Below are positions 26,841-34,852 of a stretch of DNA of 64,000 nucleotides, piece by piece (positions within the stretch are counted from its first letter, which is position 1; each line of letters begins with the position of its first letter). The position numbers and the translations under genes are program-made. Where the stretch lies: the NCBI GenBank assembly GCA_029834535.1, contig JAQMWT010000330.1, forward strand, positions 124,001 to 188,000, written 5' to 3'. The notes below the pieces were generated by a model that ran no database searches, was not told where the DNA came from, and worked only from the letters and a program-made list of their open reading frames with translations. The stretch is from Chrysophaeum taylorii. Taxonomy: Eukaryota; Sar; Pelagophyceae; Pelagomonadales; Pelagomonadaceae.

Positions 26841-28536
26841 TCAAGGGGCGTGCTGGAGGGCTTTGGCTTCGTCGGTGTAGACGAATCGTGCCTCGAGGCG
26901 GGTGAGGGCGGCGTGGGCGCGGTGCGCGGCCGTGCCGAGCGCAGCCGCGGCAGCGAATGCGAGCATCTGGACGAGGAGCGGCCCTCCTGCTCGGATCGAA
27001 AGCGCGGCGAGATGGGCGACCGAAAGAGCGACCGCGGGCAGACCGAGCCAGTTAGGAATGCCGGCGTTGAGCGCGGGGCCGACCACGTAGGCTGTCGCGA
27101 GGCGCGTCGCCAGGTATGCCGAGAGAGCGAGAAGGACGAGCGCGGACGGGAGCGTCGCCGACGCAGAAAAGAGGGCGAGGGCGGGGGCGAGGGTCTCGAT
27201 CGTCTTGGCGCGGTCCTTGAGGGTTTTCGTGAGCTCGAGGGCTTCGGAGCAGACCTCGCACTTGGCCGTGTGTTGGGCGTAGCGATCGAGGAGCGCGCGC
27301 TTGTCGTGGTCGAGCTTGGGCGGGTTTAAAGGGGAGCGCCAGGGCATGGAGGGCGCGCACGCGTCGAGTCGCTTCCGGAGCCAGACGACAAACTTGTCGG
27401 CGCTCGTGGGCATCTTGTAGTCGCGCCACGCGCCGCCGTAGCCGTCGAGGCGTCTCGCCTGGAGGCGGTGTTCCTGGCCAACCAAAAATTCCACGTCCTG
27501 GTCGAAGACGACGTTGTTCTCGAGGTGCTTGGCGACGAGAGCCGCGCGCGACATTTTTGCCTCGGTCCTGAAGTTGCGGCCGCGGCGCACGAGGACGCGG
27601 GACCGGCCGCGCGCGACGGGTACGACGTAAAACGCAGCGACAGCCTGGCCAGTCGGAAGGTCGAAACTATACGTGAGGCGGCCGGGGGCCTCGAACCGGA
27701 CGCGCTGCGTGAGCGTCTTGCTCTCAAACCCCAAGCGGCTCGAGCCGTGGAGCGCGACCTCGACCTCGCCCTCGAAGCTGAGGGGATGAGGCTTGTCCTC
27801 GTCGGCCCTTAGGAGTCTCGTGGCCATGGGCCGCGCGAGGCTACGGTCGCCCTGGGACGTCCCGTGATGCGACACGGGGACGTGCGACGGATCGCACACG
27901 TTCTCCAGGAGCGTCGTGTAGTCGTACGGCAGGTCGCGCGCGTAGTCCTGAGTTGTGTGTTGATGGACGCAATAAAATTCGTGCAAACCAAACCTGCTCG
28001 TAGATCCAGCTCGGATCGTCGAACGCGTCAATCGTAGGTACGGGCGAATCGGTCGCCTTGAGCGCCACGAACACGATTCCCTGCCGTTCGGTGACGGCGT
28101 AGGCTGGAGCGCTCAGCCCAATGCCCGACGACCCTTCCAGCTGGGGCAACACGACGCACTTGCCGCAGCCGTCGAGCTGCCAGCCGTGATACGAGCACTC
28201 GATGCCCGTCGATCCGTTCTCGAGGTCGACGAGCCGTCCGTCGCTCAGAGGGGCGAGCCGGTGCGGGCACTCGTCGGCGAGAGCGACCACGTCGCCTTTG
28301 TCTCGAAACAACACCATCGGCCGTTCGAATACTTGGGCTTTGTAGGGTGTGTCCTTCCTAACCTCGTTCGAGAAGCACACGGGATACCACGCGGCGAGCC
28401 AGTCGACCGTCCTCGTCGCCTCTTCCTCGCCGATAACCGTCGCGCGCCGATGCGACGGGACTCGGGGAGTCGGTGTGTGCCGCACCCAGGCGCCGACGAC
28501 GACGACGACGACGAAAACCAAGAGGTCGATCATCAT
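26841..28536 (-). CDS. Pheophorbide a oxygenase-type Rieske non-heme iron oxygenase
   Basis: Two exons, 28536-27994 and 27947-26841, with a 46-bp intron, give 549 aa. The N-terminus is a hydrophobic anchor (LLVFVVVVVVGAWV). The Rieske motif is C90-P-H92 ... C114-SY-H117 (DECPHRLAPL; IECSYHGWQLDG). The mononuclear iron site spans the exon start: LLENVCDPSHVPVSHHGT, with N197, D200, H203 and H208. The C-terminal HTAKCEVCSEALE has the CxxC (411/414) that marks the PaO/TIC55/PTC52 group, followed by two TM stretches, as in plant thylakoid/envelope PaO. Plant PaO opens the pheophorbide a macrocycle to make red chlorophyll catabolite, the substrate of RCCR. Protochlorophyllide-a oxygenase (PTC52) or TIC55-like roles are alternatives, since the family cannot be split by eye. 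Its gene lies 4 kb from two RCCR-type genes. Confidence 0.87.
27948..27993 (-). other. Intron of the PaO-like gene (46 bp)
   Basis: Read on the minus strand, the donor is GAGCAG|GTTTGG and the acceptor CAACTCAG|GACTAC. Splicing joins SWIYEQ to DYARDLPYDYTTLLE, which is the continuous Rieske-oxygenase sequence. Both flanking ORFs lose homology where they cross this point. Confidence 0.9.
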
Positions 28537-28670
28537 CCCTTCGGCGGGTTATGTTGTTGGTTGAACCCGTACGTACATCTAGAGAGACAAATCGAATGTA
28601 GTAGTAGAGTGACGTCTCTTGGGCAAGTCCCAAGTTATTCGTAGTAGTTTAGAAGCAACAAGACACAATT

Positions 28671-29795
28671 TTAAAGCGGGAGGAGACGCCAACGCCAGCG
28701 GTCAGCCCCCGCGAGAGGGAAGGCCTTGGTCTGGTCTTCGCGGGACATGAGCTGCTGCTTGGGGTAGGCGTCGTCGAAGGTGATGATATAGTCGTGGTTA
28801 TTAGGGTCGAGGCCCTCGACGGTCGCGGCGGCCCACTTGTCCATTTCGGACCACCAGTAGGAGATGCGGCGGCCGGGTCGGAGGAGGGCGACGGCGATGG
28901 GCACGTTAGGGGGGGCGGGGCGGGGGGGTGATGTGACGAAAAGGTCCGTTTTGAGGGAGCTGAGCGCAGAAAGCTCCGCCCTGAGCGGGTCGACGAAGCG
29001 GGCGATGGCGGCGTAGCGGCGGAGCGGAGATCGGGTCGCGACGCATCTGGCGACGAGGTCCCCGGACGCGCCGGCGAGGGCTAAAAGCTGAAAGCCGAGG
29101 GTGCGGTCCGCCCTCTCGGGATCGTCCGAGGATTCGCAGGCGTCCAAGGCTAGCTGGAGGCGGTCGCGCATCGCCCGATATTCGCCGGCGGCGCGCTGGA
29201 GGCCGGCCTCGTCGACGGATCCGAGATTCGGATCCAAGGCTTCGGCGAGCACGAGGGCCTCGTCGAGCGCGCGCGCGCACCGCTCCCGCGCCGTCGCTAT
29301 CGAGACCTCGTCTTCCAACAAATCGTAGGCGGCGAGGGGGTCGTCGTCGTCGTCCTCCTCCTCGTCGAGCAACGGAGAAACGGCGGCGGCGGCGTACGGG
29401 AACTCCTTGACGACCTTCGAGACGAGGCACCGCGCGTCCGGGTCGACGCACCTGCCCACGATCGCGCCCGCGGACCCGTCGTCCGCGACCGAGGCGAACG
29501 CCACGTCCACCACGACCCCGACATCCTCCGACACGGCGTGGACGAAGGCTCCGTATCTCGACACGTCGCGGACGAAGGCGAGCTGAGCGGGCGACTCGAA
29601 GGAGTACCGAAGCTTGCGCGTCGGATCACCGGGAATCGGCGCGGGCGAATTCGGTTGCTGCGGGTCGACGTACACGGGCAGGACGCGCCGCCGCTTAGAT
29701 GGACCGTAGACACGCGCCGTCAGCGCAAGGGCAAACACGATCATACCGAGGGTAAGGGACACTACTGGGGGGCGCCGCCAAACTGTTGGTGCCAA
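28671..29795 (-). CDS. LON N-terminal-type domain protein, membrane-anchored
   Basis: The protein is 374 aa. A hydrophobic N-terminus (VVSLTLGMIVFALALTA) is followed near residue 65 by a segment RYGAFVHAVSEDVGVVVDV, an AIVGRCVDPDARCLVSKV strand and FPYAAAAVSPLLDEEEDD. That is the order of beta-strands and the acidic PY.A.V..L.DE ending of the LON substrate-binding domain. After it come alpha-helical regions rich in Asp, Ala and Leu, with no AAA+ or protease domain, so it is not a Lon protease but one of the stand-alone LON-domain proteins known from plastid and E3 contexts. The 3' end (WRWRLLPL) is clean. It is transcribed in the same direction as the PaO-like gene, and its stop lies only 134 bp upstream of that gene's start. 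Confidence 0.6.
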   Translation of the reverse strand: MAPTVWRRPPVVSLTLGMIVFALALTARVYGPSKRRRVLPVYVDPQQPNSPAPIPGDPTRKLRYSFESPAQLAFVRDVSRYGAFVHAVSEDVGVVVDVAFASVADDGSAGAIVGRCVDPDARCLVSKVVKEFPYAAAAVSPLLDEEEDDDDDPLAAYDLLEDEVSIATARERCARALDEALVLAEALDPNLGSVDEAGLQRAAGEYRAMRDRLQLALDACESSDDPERADRTLGFQLLALAGASGDLVARCVATRSPLRRYAAIARFVDPLRAELSALSSLKTDLFVTSPPRPAPPNVPIAVALLRPGRRISYWWSEMDKWAAATVEGLDPNNHDYIITFDDAYPKQQLMSREDQTKAFPLAGADRWRWRLLPL

Positions 29796-29986
29796 GTTCT
29801 TGTGCGAGTGCGCGTCAGATAGTGCGGTTCCCTATTTCCGCCCCCCCCCCCGAACTCGCGGAACTCCCGCGACGGATGTCGCCGTGGGCTAACTAACCTC
29901 ACCTTCTCGAAAGTTGCCGCGACCCAAAACCAAGACACCACCAAGGAAGTTCTCATCCTCCTCAATTCTAACGGGTGATGACCAAG
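29796..29986. other. Intergenic spacer
   Basis: A short spacer containing a C-run (29842-29852). No gene is seen. Confidence 0.4.
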
Positions 29987-30249
29987 CTAGTCTCCCATCT
30001 TCTCGGCGAGCTCGGTCCAGTTCATATCGTCGAGGAGCCAGCTTGGATATTTGGTTCGAAGCGCCGCGGCGAGATCCTCGGGGCTGAGGCCAGGGGTCTT
30101 CTTCTTGATGTCGCCAAGCGCCTCCACGACTTCGTCCGTCGTCGGAAGGTGCTTGGAGCTCGAGAGGAAAGAGGCGAAATACGCGGACCTGCGCGGCCTT
30201 CATGCATGATGACACGAGACGAGGCCTCTCACTTGACGTCGTAGATCAT
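29987..30249 (-). CDS. Small spliced ORF, unknown protein (about 73 aa)
   Basis: The minus strand holds a coding-like exon 30188-29987 reading SAYFASFLSSSSKHLP, EDLAAALRTKYPSWLLDD and MNWTELAEKMGD before a stop. It is preceded by a 44-bp GT-AG intron (30189-30232) and a stretch MIYDVK (start 30249). The open frame before it reads TDTEEVVLLEK. The intron size matches the other short introns here, and the frame is kept across it, so I take it as real. It may be a separate small gene, or the 3' end of a longer transcript that includes the RRP41 gene 60 bp upstream. The domain is not recognised. Confidence 0.4.
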
Positions 30250-30308
30250 CTTCTCCAGCAAAACAACTTCCTCGGTATCCGTTGAGCGACCGTTTGTCCG
30301 AGACTACT

Positions 30309-31064
30309 CTAGGAGGGGTCCACAACCATCTCCTGTACTGGGGGGGTTGCTGCCGTGGCGTCCCGCATCTGAATAGCCTCCCCGACGTGGTCCCTCGTCG
30401 CCTGGGCGAGGCGGTTGGCCGCGAGGGTCGCGGCATCAATGGCCCTCGAGAGGAGTTTCTCGAACGTAGAGGTTTCGAGGGGCGCGCCGTCGAGGTGCGC
30501 CGAGACGACGCGGCGCGACCGCGGGAGCACGGCGACCGTAAAGCGCGCCTTGGCCGAGGCCCGGCGCTCCTCGTCCCTCGTGAGGTCGAAGAAGACCTCG
30601 TCGGCAACCAAGCCTGCGGCCGCGGCGCCGAGGCAGTCGCGCATCGGTATGCCCGCGTCCACGAGCGCGAGCGACGCCGCGTTCAGACAGCACGCGAGGC
30701 GCGAACCCTCGTCGGCGAGGACGTGGAGGACGACGGAAATGGTTGCCCGGGGAAAGGCGTCGACGAGGACCGCCGTCTCGAGGGTCCTGACGACGGTCGT
30801 CGCCAGCTCGGGGTCCTCGCGCCGTCCCCTCACGACCGTGCAGCTCACGCGCGCCGCATCCTGGACTTCGTCGCTTCGTCTTTTCGTTTCGCTCGGACCG
30901 ATGCAGTGTGCCAGCACCGACGTCAACCCCATCCGCAACCACGCGCACCCGTCCACGTTGGGGGGCTTGGGTCCCCCGAGTTTGACGTCCATCGCCCTCA
31001 GTTCGCGGGGCTTGCGCCCATCCTTCCGGAGGCCCGACACATCGAACCACACGTCCATCAGCAA
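30309..31064 (-). CDS. Exosome core subunit RRP41/EXOSC4-like (RNase PH fold)
   Basis: The protein is 251 aa. LRKDGRKPRELRAMDVKLG, DGCAWLRMGLTSVLAHCIGP and an RTLETAVLVDAFPRATISV strand lead to VLADEGSRLACCLNAASLA, the pattern of RNase PH-family exosome ring subunits. The early RKDGR plus 'G.AW...G.T.VLA...GP' fits RRP41/EXOSC4 best; in plants that subunit has kept phosphorolytic activity. It acts in nuclear and cytoplasmic 3'-to-5' RNA processing. The last 40 residues (QATRDHVGEAIQMRD...) go beyond the usual fold. A start two codons later (MDVWFDVSG) is also possible. Confidence 0.87.
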   Translation of the reverse strand: MLMDVWFDVSGLRKDGRKPRELRAMDVKLGGPKPPNVDGCAWLRMGLTSVLAHCIGPSETKRRSDEVQDAARVSCTVVRGRREDPELATTVVRTLETAVLVDAFPRATISVVLHVLADEGSRLACCLNAASLALVDAGIPMRDCLGAAAAGLVADEVFFDLTRDEERRASAKARFTVAVLPRSRRVVSAHLDGAPLETSTFEKLLSRAIDAATLAANRLAQATRDHVGEAIQMRDATAATPPVQEMVVDPS

Positions 31065-31672
31065 GAACCCTCTCTGAGCCTGCCGAACCCTCTTTTTTTT
31101 TTTTTGTTTCGCGGCGCGGTGAGATGACCACTAAGGCCTCGCGAGGCTCACGTCGTCTGCGATCTTCTTGTGACTTTAAGGTGATTTATTTTATGCTACC
31201 GGCGGACCTTAATTAAAAGGGCCTAGAGCGGAAGATCATCAACAGCCTCTCGCCTGCGCCGTTACTGCACGCACCCAAGACGCTCAAAGCCAGCAGTCCC
31301 CGTCACACGGCGATCCCAGGCTATCGGCTTCCAATGCCGCGTCTCCATTACGACTCCTGACTGATTTCAGGAGCTGCGCGAGAACGGGCCGATGCCGATT
31401 GGCGTGCTGTCGTAATAAGTTTACGACTGTCGCCATACGCCCATCGTTTCGAAACCTGGGCCCTCGAAACCTGGGCCCTCGACATTCTCGAGCGCGCACT
31501 TACGCCAAACCGAGCATTCAGACGCCCCATGACGACGACGTTACTACCGTATTATTCGCACACGATCGAAGACGTGCGACATACTGCGCGCAATCGGGCG
31601 ACGTGCTGTGCTGAACAACCGTCGGGATGAACCAACCTCGACTCCAAGCCCGTTCGAACGGCACTCTGAAAC
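31065..31672. other. Intergenic region
   Basis: No supported gene. A poly-T run at 31091-31104 (poly-A on the RRP41 coding strand) lies just upstream of that gene's start. A 15-bp tandem repeat GAAACCTGGGCCCTC occurs twice at about 31450-31480. The right part should hold the promoter of the four-TM protein gene. Confidence 0.4.
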
Positions 31673-32263
31673 TTGAAACCCTTGTCGCGTGTCAACGCTT
31701 TTGTCCATAATATCATGCTGGATGCCGACTGGGACGCCGCGAAGGCACACTTCGACGCCGTCGATCTGCGCATTCGCGAAAAGGAACTCGCGCAGTTCAC
31801 GAGCTCCCACGCGATCGTTGCGAAGCAGGCGGCGTTTTTCACGCTCGTCGCCTACTCGGCAATCACGATGACACCACGTTGGATGTCCGACGCCGACGGC
31901 GGGAGGCCGCGGCGCTTCTTTCTCTACACATTCCTCTCCATCACCATCGGGTTCAACATGCTCTCGATGGTCATCTGCAGCTGGTGCATGATATTCGGCC
32001 CGGGCTTGGCGATTCGCGGACCACCGGGCTCGATGGCGAGAGCGATCTCGGGCATGCACAGCGAAGAGAGGGTCGTCCACGTGACCTTCGCGATGGGAAT
32101 TATCTTTCTCGTCCTCTCGGCCATCACCCTCGCCTTCACCAAGCTCGACGTCTCCGTCGCCATCGCGGTCGCGATCGTCTTGATTTTGCTCCTTATTACA
32201 AAGCACGCCTGGTTTCACACGAACACCACGCGCACCTTTAACCACGACCCTAGTAGTAACTAA
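31673..32263 (+). CDS. Small four-TM membrane protein, Orai-like
   Basis: The protein is 196 aa with a soluble N-terminus and four hydrophobic segments: AAFFTLVAYSAITM, FLYTFLSITIGFNMLSMVIC, VTFAMGIIFLVLSAITLAF and VAIAVAIVLILLLI. The TM2 end with an 'NMLSMVICSWCMIFGPGLAI' stretch, followed by a Ser/Ala-rich loop and the TM3 helix, recalls the TM2-TM3 block of Orai/CRAC calcium channels (..LMISTCILP.., ..GTLLFLAEVVL..). The N-terminal LRIREKELAQF helix would correspond to the pre-TM1 region. There is no TM1 acidic pore residue that I can align with confidence, so the channel role is tentative. DUF-type four-TM proteins are the alternative. The start is the first ATG of the open frame; a later start at 31713 is possible. 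Confidence 0.5.
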   Translation: MKPLSRVNAFVHNIMLDADWDAAKAHFDAVDLRIREKELAQFTSSHAIVAKQAAFFTLVAYSAITMTPRWMSDADGGRPRRFFLYTFLSITIGFNMLSMVICSWCMIFGPGLAIRGPPGSMARAISGMHSEERVVHVTFAMGIIFLVLSAITLAFTKLDVSVAIAVAIVLILLLITKHAWFHTNTTRTFNHDPSSN

Positions 32264-32394
32264 CCCCAAGACGCTTGCGGAAACGCCCAACGCCCCCTAC
32301 GTCTTCCGGCCGCCGCCGAGTCCCCGGCGGCGCCCGGACGCTTAGGCTAACGCCTTATCGTCGTCGTCCCCCTTACACACCCGCTCTCATTTCA

Positions 32395-32476
32395 GCTCGA
32401 CGCTCTCACCCCCGCCAATCCAAGCTGCTTTGTTTGATCAGCAGACACGTTCGCTAACCTTTGAATTTATTACTCC
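32395..32476 (+). repeat. Diverged copy of the Helitron-associated CCAAT-containing block
   Basis: CGACGCTCTCACCCCCGCCA followed by ATCCAAGCTGCTTTG and then CCTTTGAATTTATTACT parallels the block at 2428-2500 and 53468-53540 (CGTCGCTCTCGCCTCCGCCA, ATCCAAGCTGCTTTG, CCTTTGAGTTTACTCTA). It ends about 30 bp before the ATG of the SGNH gene. It could be a Helitron relic or a promoter module shared by capture. Confidence 0.6.
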
Positions 32477-32507
32477 TAGATCTGTGGGAGAGTGTGTGTG
32501 TGCTCGC

Positions 32508-33155
32508 ATGGCCAGCAGGATTTTGTGCTATGGCGACAGCAACACGTATGGCTTCGACGCGTTCACGGGGGCGGATCGGTTTGACGCAGATACGCGGTGG
32601 CCCAAGGTCCTCGCTGCGCGCGTCGCGGAGGAAATTGTGGAGGAGGGTCTCAACGGGCGCACGACAATCCACGATGATCCACTTATGAGCGAGTACTGCG
32701 TCAACGGGCGTACGACGCTGGCCGCGATCGCCCACAGCCACAAACCCCTCGCCTGCGCGGTCGTGATGCTGGGCACGAACGACCTCAAGGCGCACCTTAA
32801 CTTAAACCCGCATCAGGTCGCCCGGGGCGCGGGAGTCGTCGCGGGCGACCTCCTTAAGATCGCGCCGCGCGTCTTGCTCGTGGCGCCCCCCGTGGTGTAC
32901 GAGAAGGAGGACTGGGGCTTCGTGGGCGCGCACGCCAAGTCCAAGGCGCTCGGTCCTTTATACGCGGAAGAGGCGCGAGCTCTCGGGTGCGACTTCCTCG
33001 ACGCGTCAAAAGTAATATCTATTCCTGATCCCGAGGTCCTCCTCCAGGGCGACGGCATCCACCTGTCCCCCCAAAACGCTCGCGACCGCGGCGAGGCCAT
33101 CGCCGCCAAACTGATGGACGACATGCACGTGTGCACACCTCGTAGTCTTAATTAA
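32508..33155 (+). CDS. SGNH/GDSL hydrolase
   Basis: The protein is 215 aa. The start at 32508 gives MASRILCYGDSNTYG with the catalytic Ser in GDSN (block I) near residue 11. Block II is NGRTT, block III GTNDLK (VVMLGTNDLKAHL) and block V QGDGIHLSPQN (catalytic Asp/His). This is the small arylesterase/TesA-like SGNH type; there is no signal peptide, so it should be cytosolic. Typical activities are deacylation of small esters; the substrate is unknown. The stop overlaps that of the convergent gene by 8 bp in the palindrome TTAATTAA. Confidence 0.87.
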   Translation: MASRILCYGDSNTYGFDAFTGADRFDADTRWPKVLAARVAEEIVEEGLNGRTTIHDDPLMSEYCVNGRTTLAAIAHSHKPLACAVVMLGTNDLKAHLNLNPHQVARGAGVVAGDLLKIAPRVLLVAPPVVYEKEDWGFVGAHAKSKALGPLYAEEARALGCDFLDASKVISIPDPEVLLQGDGIHLSPQNARDRGEAIAAKLMDDMHVCTPRSLN

Positions 33156-34755
33156 AATCATTTTGTTGTTGTTGTTGTTGTTGTTGTTGTTGGTTACTGC
33201 GGGGTCGGTAGAGGTGGACGTCGGCGATGAGGGAGTGGGCCTGGGAGATCGCGTGGCTGCACCAGAGGTAGCAGTTGTGTCTCGGGGTCAGGGGGTCGGG
33301 TTGGGCGAGGAGGGTCGAGCGGCAGACATCGACGGGTTTCGTCCAGCGGCGGCCGGCGAGGTGGCACGGGAGGGCGGTCGACGTCTCGTTGGTGACGGGG
33401 TCCCTGAGGGAAAATTTACGGGTCTCGGTCCAGTAGTCGTACAACTCTTCCGGGGTCGGGAGTCGCTTCGAAAAATTTGGAGCTCCGATGCGGTCGACGG
33501 GCTGGAGACACCTCCCCGCGGGATTGAGGCTTTCTACTCGCGTCGGCCAGATCCGAGGCGTGTCGTAATCAATGAGTTCCTGCGCGAACAATCCGTTATC
33601 GTTGGAAGATCTGTCCAGCACGATCGCCTTGAGCCCGAGCAGGCAGCACAAGACGACCAAAAATCCGTCGAAGCCCGTGAAGGGCTTGTGGTGCGCGCGT
33701 TCGAAGAACGCGCCGAAGCCGCATATGCCGAGCAACCAGTCTAACTCGAGGTCCGTGGCTTGGGTGAAGTTGCGTCGTCGCAGGATCCGGTCCACCACCA
33801 TCGAGGGCGAGTAATCGCGCCACTTCTTCCACGCGGCCTTGAGCCCGTCCGTCTCGTAGCCGCTCACGTGATCGCAAAACGGCACCGTCCTATACATCGT
33901 CGCGACGAGCGCCTCGCCGCCAGACGCCTCCGGGTACCGCGTCCTTTCGGCGGCGTACGCCCGGTCTAGCCCCAAGTGCCTCGCGAGCTCGCGCACGACG
34001 CTCTCGTCTCTCTCCGAGATGAGGAGGATCATCTCCGTAATGGCCGTCGCCTTGCTCCGAGAGACTAAAGTACCGCGCTTCTCGAGCCGGATAAAGGTTC
34101 CCGTGCCGCGGTAGATGTTGGCCCACAGCCCGCACACCGGGACCCCGTGGCTCCGCGTGCAGTCGCGGACCCACGTCGGACCCCCAAAATTCTCGATCTC
34201 GTAGAACGAGCTTTCGCTAATCTTCCGCGGCGAAGCGTACCGCGCCGACCTCAAAGACTTGCGGCCGTCTTCCTCGAGGCCGAGGGGGTAGAGGGCGTAC
34301 TTGACGATGGCCATTGGGTTCGTCCAGCTGGGCGCGGGCCCGACGCGAGACCCGACGCTCGAGAAAAATGTGTTAGGGTCCGCGCGCTCGGTCACCACCT
34401 CGACCGGTCGCAAAAACCTGCTCCAGCTCGCCGCGGCCGACCACGCGGCACTCCACGGTTCCGACGCCCGAAAGTACGCCCCGGGGGGAACGTACGGCAG
34501 CCTGGGACACTCGACGATGCCGTCGATTTTCGCGAACTCGGCACTTGGTCTCATTTTCCGACCGCGTATAGCCGAACACGCGTAGTAGTACTCGAGGCTC
34601 TCGAACAGTCGCACTACCTCGCCGTGCTTGGCCTTGAGAATGCTGTTGCGCCCCGCAGGGTACACGCCCGCGAGGTACTCGCGAATGGCCTTCGTCTGCT
34701 GCTGCTGCTGCTGCTGCTGCTTCCCCAACGTCGGCAGCACAAACAACAACATCAT
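33148..34755 (-). CDS. Uncharacterised protein family, paralog 1 (535 aa, secreted or membrane-inserted N-terminus)
   Basis: The protein begins MMLLFVLPTLG, then poly-Gln. Shared blocks with the protein at 40605-41951 define a family: GPAPSWTNPMAIVKYAL, ENFGGPTWVRDCTR, CGLWANIYRGTGTFIRLE, VSRSKATAITEMIL, ELDWLLGICGFGAF and LDRSSNDNGLFAQELIDYD. YxxCW..H and regularly spaced Cys in the C-terminal part (CHLAGRRW, CRSTLL, CYLWCSHAISQAHS) suggest disulfides. I do not recognise the family. The invariant D-R-S-x-N-D-N-G, W-x-N and GTGTF segments look like an enzyme active site or sugar-binding site. The poly-Gln near both ends comes from CAA/CAG microsatellites (33163-33193, 34702-34722). Confidence 0.7.
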   Translation of the reverse strand: MMLLFVLPTLGKQQQQQQQQTKAIREYLAGVYPAGRNSILKAKHGEVVRLFESLEYYYACSAIRGRKMRPSAEFAKIDGIVECPRLPYVPPGAYFRASEPWSAAWSAAASWSRFLRPVEVVTERADPNTFFSSVGSRVGPAPSWTNPMAIVKYALYPLGLEEDGRKSLRSARYASPRKISESSFYEIENFGGPTWVRDCTRSHGVPVCGLWANIYRGTGTFIRLEKRGTLVSRSKATAITEMILLISERDESVVRELARHLGLDRAYAAERTRYPEASGGEALVATMYRTVPFCDHVSGYETDGLKAAWKKWRDYSPSMVVDRILRRRNFTQATDLELDWLLGICGFGAFFERAHHKPFTGFDGFLVVLCCLLGLKAIVLDRSSNDNGLFAQELIDYDTPRIWPTRVESLNPAGRCLQPVDRIGAPNFSKRLPTPEELYDYWTETRKFSLRDPVTNETSTALPCHLAGRRWTKPVDVCRSTLLAQPDPLTPRHNCYLWCSHAISQAHSLIADVHLYRPRSNQQQQQQQQQQNDFN

Positions 34756-34852
34756 TCTTTTTTTTTAGGGTCGCCGTCTGACTCAACACCTTCGTCGGGG
34801 TAAGTGTAACAAGGGTGGTCGTCGTTGCCATAATAATAATAAGAAGAAGAAG

